This document shows, piece by piece, positions 24,473 to 31,787 of a stretch of DNA of 40,605 bases. The stretch is from assembly GCA_029978905.1 (NCBI GenBank), contig JAPOIM010000005.1:1-40605 (forward strand), given 5' to 3'. The position numbers and the translations under genes were made by a program. The first letter of the stretch is position 1. The number at the start of each line of letters is the position of its first letter. Under the pieces are notes generated by a model, which saw only the letters and a list, made by a program, of their open reading frames with translations, ran no database searches and was not told the DNA's origin. The DNA is from Planctomycetota bacterium (GTDB lineage: Bacteria > Planctomycetota > Planctomycetia > Pirellulales > UBA1268).

Positions 24473-27043
24473 ATGGATGTTCGTATCAGCTTTCCACAAC
24501 GTGGCCTGATCGAAATCGAGCATCCGATGTTTCGCGACGATGGCGACGCATGCCGTCGCTTCGTGCAGGCGATGTTTTCTGTCGACGCGGTTTCGAGAGT
24601 ACGGCTTAGCGCCAACGGGAAGGGCCACGCCACCCTCTGGTACGACGCCCGCAAAGCTGCTCCCGCCGACATCCTGCAGCAGCTGGGCCGCCGTCTCAAA
24701 GCCGTCACCGCTGAAGCGTCTCGAAACGGGAACGCTTCCAGCACGCAGCTGGCCTGCCGTTCCGCGGCGCCGCAGCGGCTCGCGCGCGATCGCCGCGGGG
24801 TGGCTCACCTCGAGCGGCATGGCGTGTTGATCTCTGGATGGCGGCTCGTCCACACCCGCGTCGGTCGCACGTCGTTTCGGCATGCGGCCATCTTTCGCCG
24901 AGCAGCCCTCGGCCGCGAGATCGAGCGGGAGCTGACCTGCGTGCTCGGCGTGGAGCGATGCTCGGCCAACACGCTCCTCGGCACGATCACCATCGACCAT
25001 GATCCGCGCGAGCTCTCGCGGACCCGCCTCGTCGAACTGCTCGACGCAGCCCTCGTGGCCGCCACCATCCCCTCCACGCTCGACCGGATCGATGCATCCC
25101 TGGCAGTCTGCACGGCATCGGTTCCGTTGGCGATTGCCGCAAGCACAACGGCCCCGGTGCTGCTCCCTTTGTCGGCTGCCGTGCTGCTCTCGACGTCAAT
25201 GCCCTTCGTGGCGGGATCCTGCCGCACCCTCGTCCGCGAGAAGCGACTGGGGTGTGAGGCGCTCGACACGCTTGTCGTTGTTGGCTGTATCGCCACGATG
25301 CAGCTCATCCCCGGCGCCGTGCTCTGCTGGTGCCTGGCGGTCGGCCGCACGCTGGTGAAGCGCACCGAAAATCGCTCCAAGTCGATGTTGCGATCGATTG
25401 CAGGCAAGCAGCCTCAGTCGGTCTGGCTGGTCAAACAGGGTGTCGAAATCCGCGTCTCCCTCGACCGGCTCGAGCCTGGTGATGTGATCGTCGTGCACAC
25501 CGGAGAAGTTGTGCCGGTGGATGGCATCGTTGCCGAGGGTTTGGCAACGGTCGACCAGCAGATGCTCACGGGCGAGTCCACGCCGACTGAGAAAGGTCCG
25601 GGCGACCGCGTGTTTGCCTCCACGGTCCTGATCGGCGGGAAACTGTTCGTCGCCGTCGAGGCCCGTGGTGCCGACACCGCCGCGGCCCGCATCGGGAAGA
25701 TCTTGCAAAACACGGCAGGGCATCGGCTCGAGCAACAGCAGACCGGCGAGCGACTGGCCGACAAAGCCGCAGCCCCCATGATCGCACTCGGAGCTGTGGG
25801 CTATGCCACGCTCGGCCCCGCCGCAGCCGTGGCCGTGGTCAACGCCGATCTTGGAACAGGCATTCGACTGGCCGCTCCAGTCGCCATGCTCAGCTCAATC
25901 GCCCTCTGCGCGAGCAAAGGCATCCTCGTGAAAGATGGGCAGGCGCTCGAACGCTTTGGGCAGATCGACACCGTTGTCTTCGATAAAACGGGCACCCTCA
26001 CGCATGAGCAGCCCAATGTCGGCACCATCCACGCCCGCGCCGGCTGGCAACCAGACGACATCCTGCGCGTGGCCGCCGCTGCCGAACAGAGGTTTCACCA
26101 TCCGATCGCCCAGGCGATCCGTCATGCGGCCGATGCCCGCGGCCTGGCGCTGCCAGCCACGGCGAGCACCGAGCTGCGCGTCGGCCTGGGGATCACCGTG
26201 CAGGTGGAAGGTCGGTGTGTGCATGTCGGCAGCAGCCGCTTTCTCGAATCCGAAGGCATCCTGGTCGAGCCCGACACACAGGCGTGCGTCAGCCGAGCTC
26301 ATGCGGTTGGCTTGAGTAGCGTGCTTGTGGCGATCGACCATCGACTCGCGGGCGTGATCGAACTCGAGGCCGCGGTTCGGCCCGAAGTGAAGGCGGTCGT
26401 GGCAGGCCTGCGTGCCCGGGGCGTGAAGCACCTCGCCATTCTTTCTGGCGATCACGAAGCCCCCACGCGTCGACTTGCCGAAGAGCTCGGTATGGACCTC
26501 CATGTCGCCGAGGTCCTGCCGGAGCAAAAAGCCGCGCACATCGAGCGACTGCAGCGTGAGGGAAAGAAAGTCTGCTTCGTTGGCGACGGCATCAACGATG
26601 CGATCGCACTCAAACGGGCCGATGTGTCCATCTCGCTGCGAGGCGCCGCCAGCATCGCCACCGACACCGCCCAGATCCTGTTTCTCGACGATGGTCTCTC
26701 CCGGCTGTGTGAACTCCGCGACATTGCCGCCGACCTCGATCGCAACGTGCGGCGGAGTTGGCGGATGCTTGTGGTGCCAAACGCCTTGTGCGTGGCGGGC
26801 GTGTTCACCCTCGGCTGGGGCGTCATGGCCAGCGTGGTGCTCAACAACGTTTCGGCCCTCGCCGCGCTCGCCAACGGGCTCCTCCCGATGCGACGGGCCA
26901 TGGCCAACGAACAGGCCCGCTCGGCGATCCAACGCGAACACGCACGTTCCCAGAAACCCCGTCGCCTCCCCCCTCCCCTCCACGCCGCTGGCAGTGTCGG
27001 TCGCGACACGATCCCACACGACGTCCACTCCCCCGCTTCCTGA
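24473..27043 (+). CDS. P1B-type metal-transporting ATPase with HMA2-like N-terminus, non-CPC
   Basis: 856 residues, a polytopic membrane pump using ATP to move a metal ion. Catalytic motifs are intact: TGES at 366-369, phosphorylated Asp504 in DKTGT, the P1B marker His-Pro at 543-544 and GDGIND at 704-709. The N-terminus holds an HMA2-like domain (about 125-190) with GR at 131-132 and no CxxC. The helix that normally carries CPC reads NADLGTGIRLAAP (457-469), so the ligand set is unusual; Asp459 is a candidate. This architecture recalls the non-CPC ATPases such as FezB of ferrosome loci, but the metal is unknown. AAGGA lies about ten bases before the ATG. Confidence 0.93.
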   Translation: MDVRISFPQRGLIEIEHPMFRDDGDACRRFVQAMFSVDAVSRVRLSANGKGHATLWYDARKAAPADILQQLGRRLKAVTAEASRNGNASSTQLACRSAAPQRLARDRRGVAHLERHGVLISGWRLVHTRVGRTSFRHAAIFRRAALGREIERELTCVLGVERCSANTLLGTITIDHDPRELSRTRLVELLDAALVAATIPSTLDRIDASLAVCTASVPLAIAASTTAPVLLPLSAAVLLSTSMPFVAGSCRTLVREKRLGCEALDTLVVVGCIATMQLIPGAVLCWCLAVGRTLVKRTENRSKSMLRSIAGKQPQSVWLVKQGVEIRVSLDRLEPGDVIVVHTGEVVPVDGIVAEGLATVDQQMLTGESTPTEKGPGDRVFASTVLIGGKLFVAVEARGADTAAARIGKILQNTAGHRLEQQQTGERLADKAAAPMIALGAVGYATLGPAAAVAVVNADLGTGIRLAAPVAMLSSIALCASKGILVKDGQALERFGQIDTVVFDKTGTLTHEQPNVGTIHARAGWQPDDILRVAAAAEQRFHHPIAQAIRHAADARGLALPATASTELRVGLGITVQVEGRCVHVGSSRFLESEGILVEPDTQACVSRAHAVGLSSVLVAIDHRLAGVIELEAAVRPEVKAVVAGLRARGVKHLAILSGDHEAPTRRLAEELGMDLHVAEVLPEQKAAHIERLQREGKKVCFVGDGINDAIALKRADVSISLRGAASIATDTAQILFLDDGLSRLCELRDIAADLDRNVRRSWRMLVVPNALCVAGVFTLGWGVMASVVLNNVSALAALANGLLPMRRAMANEQARSAIQREHARSQKPRRLPPPLHAAGSVGRDTIPHDVHSPAS

Positions 27044-27075
27044 TCACCGACACACCTCCGCTGAGCAGCCACGCC

Positions 27076-29628
27076 ATGTCACCACAGGCCCACAAACCCT
27101 CACCGAGCGGATTGTCGATCCGAGTCGACCACGAGCGGCGACGGATTCGCCTGCGATCAGCCCACCTTGCCCCGGGCACCCCCCAGGACCGCATTCGTCT
27201 GCTCTGCTGCGTCCTTGCCTGCCGTGATGTGGAGGGCGTCGACCTCAACACCGCGATCGGCGAAGTGGTGCTGCGGCTGTTTGACCCGGCCAGCACAGGC
27301 CGCACGGTGCAAGAAACCCTCACAGAACTCGCCGCAGGGATTCGTGGTGACCGCGCAAGCCTCACTCCCGAGAGCCTCCCCAAAGACTGCCTCCGACGGG
27401 GCGTGGTGAGCATCTCTCGCTATGCCGGCCAGCTCTCCACCTGGCAGATTGCACTCGACGCTCCGGGGCGGATGCGGCTTCGCCATCCGGAGCTCCGCCG
27501 CGACCGCGCCTTGGCCCGCAGTGTCGAACGTGTGCTCGTGGCGATGCCGGGGGTGCGACAGGCACGCATCGGCAAGTGGTGGAGCGAGGTCACCGTGCTT
27601 CACGACCCCGAGGTCCTCGAAGCGGCTCCGCTGATCTCGATTTTGCAACACATGGTCGACACCCGCGCAGCGATGCCTGTGGTCACGACACCCAAAGCCA
27701 TGCTTGCCTCTTCGGCCACGTTGGGCTTGGCCGCGGCCACCGACTTCGTCTTGCCCGGCCTCGCGCCACTGACCTCACTCGTGCTCGTCGGCAAGAACAT
27801 TGGCACCGTGTCTCGTGCCGCTGGCGACACCATGCGTCGCCATGTCGGCATGCCGACCGTGATGACCGCGATCCTGATCGGTACGCTCGCGACCGGCCAG
27901 TTCATGGCGTCAGGGATCATGGCCTGGTCGTACGACTTCTGGAAGCGGCGTCACCGCCGCGATGTCGAAAGTGAGCGGCGTCTGTTGCTCGAAGACGCCG
28001 CCCCTCTTCCCGAATGTTCCGCCCTTGTCGACACCCAAGGCCACGTCCACCTCGAACCGGTCGAGGCCTCGCATCGTGGAAGCCTTGTGCAGGTGCAGGC
28101 CTCCCAGATGGTGCCGCTCGATGGCCGCATCGTGGAAGGCACCGCCATCGTCGACGCTCGGTTTCCCACCGGCCGTGCGGGCGTGACCGTGCTCACCACA
28201 GGTGCTCGCATCTTTGCCGGCACGCTGGTTTTGGAGGGTGGCATCACGATCCAAGCCGACTGCGAACCCCACTCCAGCCGAATCGCCGGGATTGCTCGCG
28301 TCATCGGGCAAGCCACCCAGCTCATGCCGGGACGGCAGGCCCCCACCGCTCGCGCCGAGAAGTACGCCGAAGGCTTCGCAGGCCCAACCCTGGCCACCGC
28401 AGCCTTCGGCCTGATGACGGCCGACATCAGTGCAGCGATTGCCGTAATGCGTCCGGACTACGCGAATGCTGAGGCGGTGTCGGTGTCGCTCGCGGATCTC
28501 GATGCCGTGTCCACCGCCATCGAACGTGGCTGCGTGCTCAAGACCGCCTGGCAGCTCGACAAACTGGCCACGGCAGACACGCTGCTGCTGGTGGACCACC
28601 CACGTCTGTGGGACCGCACCCTCGCCTGCCGCGTGGTGTCGCTGCTCGATGGCAGCACCACGAAGGCATCGATTGACGAAGCGATTCGGTGGGCCGCCAG
28701 CCTTGCCCGCCACCTCGCAGACGGCCGCGCGGAGGCTGTGGCAGACGCCGCACGCGAACGAGGCCTCCCGTTGCTGACGTTGCTGCCGGATCGTTTTGGT
28801 GACGACGGCGGGCTCGCCCTCACCGCGAAGCTTCGCGGACGGATGCTCACCCTTCGCGAACAGAGGGCTTCCGCCGCCACTGCTGCCGATCTCGTGTTCG
28901 AAGTCGATGACACTCCGCTGATTCGACTGGAGTTCAGCCTCGGCCCTGAACTGCGGGTGAGCACCGCGATGGATCAACTGGCCGAAGCTTGCGAGAGCGT
29001 CGGACGTCGTCCCATGCGAGTGGTCCTGATCACACCTCGCGGAGGAGATGAAGCGGCGGAGCGGACAGCAGCGGTGCATGCCGACACATGGGAGACGGCA
29101 GGCACCGACGCGGCCATCGCCGCGGTCGTGCGGCGTCGCCAAGCAGCAGGTGAACGAGTCGCCCTGGCTGCGGCGTGTGGCGACCTCCCCACGGCCTCCC
29201 GCGAAGCAACCGTCGCCATCGACCTTGGTGGCGAAACCGTGGATGTCCTCACGTCCCCCGCTGGCATCGTGGCCCTTGCTGGCGATCCAAGTTCGCTCGC
29301 GGATCTGGTGATCGCCGCCAAGCAGCGCAACGAGCGGCTCGCTCGCTCCCGAAGAATCTCGTTGGTCCCCAACATGGCCTGCGTGGCAGGTGCCTTCCTC
29401 TTTGGATTCACCAGCTTGGTGGTCGCCATCGTGAGCAACCTGGGCACGCTTGGCAGTTACACGATCTCCACCCAGTCGCTGCATGCCACGCGGCGATCGT
29501 TCTGGCTTCGCCACCGGATGCCAACCCGACTCGATCGCACGATGCTGCCGCGATCCCAGCCTGGCCTCCCCCAGCAAACGCCCCCACGGCCAGTCTCCAA
29601 GGGCACGGAGGACGCCGCCCATGCATAG
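27076..29628 (+). CDS. Full-length P-type ATPase homologue lacking catalytic motifs (pseudo-ATPase)
   Basis: 850 residues, co-linear with the upstream ATPase. It keeps the HMA2-like domain with GR at exactly 131-132 (PGRMRLRH), the paired membrane helices, and an Asp (461) at the place of Asp459. But TGES is TGRA (365-368), the DKTGT site is DHPRL (507-511) and GDGIND is GDLPTA (702-707), so it cannot form the normal phosphoenzyme. The reading frame is clean throughout, which argues against a decaying gene. The sensible inference is a regulatory or structural partner of the active pump. The start at 27076 lacks a good ribosome-binding site; the gap from the previous stop is 32 bases. It overlaps the next gene by eight bases. 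Confidence 0.88.
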   Translation: MSPQAHKPSPSGLSIRVDHERRRIRLRSAHLAPGTPQDRIRLLCCVLACRDVEGVDLNTAIGEVVLRLFDPASTGRTVQETLTELAAGIRGDRASLTPESLPKDCLRRGVVSISRYAGQLSTWQIALDAPGRMRLRHPELRRDRALARSVERVLVAMPGVRQARIGKWWSEVTVLHDPEVLEAAPLISILQHMVDTRAAMPVVTTPKAMLASSATLGLAAATDFVLPGLAPLTSLVLVGKNIGTVSRAAGDTMRRHVGMPTVMTAILIGTLATGQFMASGIMAWSYDFWKRRHRRDVESERRLLLEDAAPLPECSALVDTQGHVHLEPVEASHRGSLVQVQASQMVPLDGRIVEGTAIVDARFPTGRAGVTVLTTGARIFAGTLVLEGGITIQADCEPHSSRIAGIARVIGQATQLMPGRQAPTARAEKYAEGFAGPTLATAAFGLMTADISAAIAVMRPDYANAEAVSVSLADLDAVSTAIERGCVLKTAWQLDKLATADTLLLVDHPRLWDRTLACRVVSLLDGSTTKASIDEAIRWAASLARHLADGRAEAVADAARERGLPLLTLLPDRFGDDGGLALTAKLRGRMLTLREQRASAATAADLVFEVDDTPLIRLEFSLGPELRVSTAMDQLAEACESVGRRPMRVVLITPRGGDEAAERTAAVHADTWETAGTDAAIAAVVRRRQAAGERVALAAACGDLPTASREATVAIDLGGETVDVLTSPAGIVALAGDPSSLADLVIAAKQRNERLARSRRISLVPNMACVAGAFLFGFTSLVVAIVSNLGTLGSYTISTQSLHATRRSFWLRHRMPTRLDRTMLPRSQPGLPQQTPPRPVSKGTEDAAHA

Positions 29629-30010
29629 CCTGATTGAAAACGAACCGGCCCCTGCCTTCCAGGCAACAGTCGATACGACATCGCACCCGGCCACCGCGGC
29701 CCAGCCTGCCCCCAAGAAGCCCACGTTCGAAGAGCTCAACGAGCGGCTGCTGCACATGCCTCGCGATGTGGGCTGGCTGATGGTCTCCATCGGCGCGATG
29801 GGGGTGGCGCTCCCCGGGATCGTGGGCACCCCCGCACTGCTGGCTGGAGGGCTGATGCTCTGGCCCCGCGGGTTTCGAGCCGTCAACAACTGGGTTCGCA
29901 GACGCTTTCCGAAAACCCATGAACATGGGGTGGAACAGTTGATTCGCTACCTCGACGACATGGAACGTCGGTATCCCACCGGCGAGACGCGTGGAAAGGA
30001 TCCCCTCTGA
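29621..30010 (+). CDS. Small membrane protein coupled to the pseudo-ATPase
   Basis: 129 residues. A polar Pro/Ala-rich N-terminus (1-45) is followed by a hydrophobic hairpin-like region at about 51-81 (VGWLMVSIGAMGVALPGIVG, TPALLAGGLMLWP), then a basic segment (WVRRRFPKTH) and a charged helix ending DDMERRYP. The turn at VALPGIVGTPALL resembles the inner-membrane DUF454/YbaN style, but I cannot assign it. The start lies inside the end of the pseudo-ATPase gene (eight-base overlap), implying translational coupling and a shared role. Confidence 0.72.
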   Translation: MHSLIENEPAPAFQATVDTTSHPATAAQPAPKKPTFEELNERLLHMPRDVGWLMVSIGAMGVALPGIVGTPALLAGGLMLWPRGFRAVNNWVRRRFPKTHEHGVEQLIRYLDDMERRYPTGETRGKDPL

Positions 30011-30115
30011 TTTTTGAGAACGCGAGGTCTGCTTGCATCGGGTCCGCCCCCGAAACAGACTGAAGTTTCGTCATTGTCTGCAACGCCACGCCTCGCGAGG
30101 AGCACCCCGGCCACC

Positions 30116-31171
30116 ATGGATCAAAACACCCCTGAATCCACAGCGATCGTTCGCCCCCTAAACGACTACGAATCGCTGCAAGTCAGGCAGATCGCCGCGT
30201 GGAAGAACACCGCTCCAAGCCGGCTTGCCGAGTTCGTCGACCTCGCGACGGCCCCTCTCACCTGGGTCGTCGGGCACTTTATTCCGAAGAAGGTGGTGAC
30301 GAAACTGGTCACCGCAACGGAATCGATCGCCGAGAAGGCCGACTCGCAAGCCGAGGTTTTGGAGGCAGCCGGGGTGAGCGAGATCCTCGCGCTCAAGGAT
30401 GCCGATCTCCAGACCTGCGACCGGCTGGCTTTGCAGTTTTCTGCCCGGGCCGAAAGGTTTGCGGTGGTCGAGTCAACCGCAGCTGGCCTGGGAGGACCGC
30501 TCTTTCATATTCCTCAACAGCTCATTGCGGCCATGCGGTCGATCATGCGGATCGGCCACTGTTACGGCTATCCCCTGACTCGTCCAGTGGATCGTCTTGT
30601 CGTGATCGACATCCTCGATATTGCGATGGTACAGCAGCCGCCCGAGCGGCAGGCCGTGCTGCGAGAGCTCTTTCAGGCAGCCGAATCTCGCGAGGGTTCC
30701 CTGGAGGGTGAGGCGGATTTGATCGCTCGCACGAGCCGGAACATGATCGCCGAGGAGGCCCTTGACCTGGTCCCTGTGGTAGGGCCCGCGGTGAGCTTTC
30801 TGTTCGACAGCACCTTCATGCACTCGATCGACGAGACCGCGCGCCGGGTTTTTCAAGAACGCTGGCTCCGGCACAACGGGTGCGTGACTGAAATCGCCCC
30901 GGCAGGCACGCTCCGCCGTCGCAGCAGCCTGCAGGAGTTTGGCCTGGCCTTTGGGCAGCTGCTCTACACGAGCGGAGCCATCGTCGGGTTTACCGCCACA
31001 TTCCCCGCAGCCTTGGTACAGAAAGTCGTAGGCCGCCGACGGTCGCCGGTCAGCTTGGGCTGCCGCCAAGGCACCGATCGAGCGGTCGGAGACGCCCGCC
31101 GCTTTATGGCAGGTCTCACGAGTGCCTACGAAGAAAACGTCGAGGGCGTGGCCGTCGAACCCGCGACCTGA
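30116..31171 (+). CDS. EcsC-family protein with an extra C-terminal membrane motif
   Basis: 351 residues. EcsC family signs are AEFVDLATAPLTWVVGHFIP (about 38-57), the helical middle ADLIARTSRNMIAEEAL and ALDLVPVVGPAVSFLFDSTF followed by ARRVFQERWL (about 213-255). The family, named from the Bacillus ecs operon, is membrane-associated with no settled biochemical role. After the EcsC core, residues about 285-333 carry the same FP-x2-LV domain as the proteins at 23511 and 31307. GAGGAG lies about 13 bases before the ATG at 30116. It is 105 bases after the previous gene on the same strand. Confidence 0.82.
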   Translation: MDQNTPESTAIVRPLNDYESLQVRQIAAWKNTAPSRLAEFVDLATAPLTWVVGHFIPKKVVTKLVTATESIAEKADSQAEVLEAAGVSEILALKDADLQTCDRLALQFSARAERFAVVESTAAGLGGPLFHIPQQLIAAMRSIMRIGHCYGYPLTRPVDRLVVIDILDIAMVQQPPERQAVLRELFQAAESREGSLEGEADLIARTSRNMIAEEALDLVPVVGPAVSFLFDSTFMHSIDETARRVFQERWLRHNGCVTEIAPAGTLRRRSSLQEFGLAFGQLLYTSGAIVGFTATFPAALVQKVVGRRRSPVSLGCRQGTDRAVGDARRFMAGLTSAYEENVEGVAVEPAT

Positions 31172-31221
31172 GGCCTATGCCTGTTCGTCAATGGAACCAC
31201 CTCAAAAACACGTTGGGTTTA

Positions 31222-31250
31222 TTTGCAACTGCCTCAGGTCGGTACTAGAG
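31222..31250 (+). promoter_or_regulatory. Putative promoter B, matching promoter A
   Basis: TTGCAA (31223-31228), 17-base spacer containing CCTCAGG, TAGAGT (31246-31251 within one base). It lies about 56 bases before the ATG at 31307. See the promoter at 23431 for the matching pattern. Confidence 0.5.
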
Positions 31251-31306
31251 TCGAATAACCCATATCCCCTTCCCCTTCTTCCCGTCTTGCCAAGGATGCC
31301 AACTCG

Positions 31307-31723
31307 ATGAACGACGAGACGACTCCCGAGAATGCTGCTGACGTCGCCGCGGAGGCTGCCGCTGAAGCCGCCACTCAGGCCACCGCTCAGGCCACCGCGA
31401 CGCCAGCCGCCGCCGACCCACTTTCTGCGGTCGCTGACGCCATGCAATCTGCCGCTTCCAGCGTGACCGAAGGGGCCGCCGCGGCAAAGAACGCCGCCTC
31501 GAAGGCACTGCCAACGGTGGGCCTGTTTGCCAACCGCTTGGTCTACACCACCTGCTACACGGTTTCGTATGGCGTGGTGTTTCCCCTAGCGCTCGTCGCC
31601 CTGTCGGTCCCGCAGAACAACGCACTCGTCCACGGGCTCGTGGACGGCTCGCGTGCGGCTCGCGGCAAGGTCGACGAGATCCTTGGCGGACGGACCGACG
31701 CTGCAGAAGCTCCTGCAACGTAA
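31307..31723 (+). CDS. Ala-rich membrane protein, paralogue of the 23511 gene
   Basis: 138 residues. Residues 1-70 are extremely Ala/Thr/Glu-rich and probably helical or disordered, with no signal peptide. Residues 81-127 form the shared domain: TVSYGVVFPLALVALSV, then PQNNALVHGLVDGSRAARGKV. The Asn-Asn after the hydrophobic part is shared with the 23511 protein (PKNN/PQNN). It has its own promoter-like sequence and ends before a hairpin at 31751. No named family recognised; a membrane scaffold role is only inferred from context. Confidence 0.72.
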   Translation: MNDETTPENAADVAAEAAAEAATQATAQATATPAAADPLSAVADAMQSAASSVTEGAAAAKNAASKALPTVGLFANRLVYTTCYTVSYGVVFPLALVALSVPQNNALVHGLVDGSRAARGKVDEILGGRTDAAEAPAT

Positions 31724-31750
31724 GCCTCTGTTGAGACCGTTCATACTCGC

Positions 31751-31787
31751 AAGGCGATTCACACGCGGGACGCGTGGGAATCGCCTT
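31751..31787. terminator. Bidirectional hairpin between convergent genes
   Basis: AAGGCGATTC (31751-31760) pairs with GAATCGCCTT (31778-31787), and CACGCG/CGCGTG forms an inner stem around GGA. The hairpin overlaps the last codons and the stop of the GTPase gene on the minus strand. There is no long T run, so termination efficiency is uncertain. Confidence 0.6.

Noticed and set aside
27076-29628. Pseudogene status for the second ATPase
   Set aside because: No frameshift or stop over 850 codons, co-linear domain positions and a coupled downstream gene argue for a functional pseudoenzyme.
27910-29889. 659-codon open frame antisense to the pseudo-ATPase
   Set aside because: The sense frame is co-linear with a P-type ATPase, whereas this frame has no fold-like pattern.
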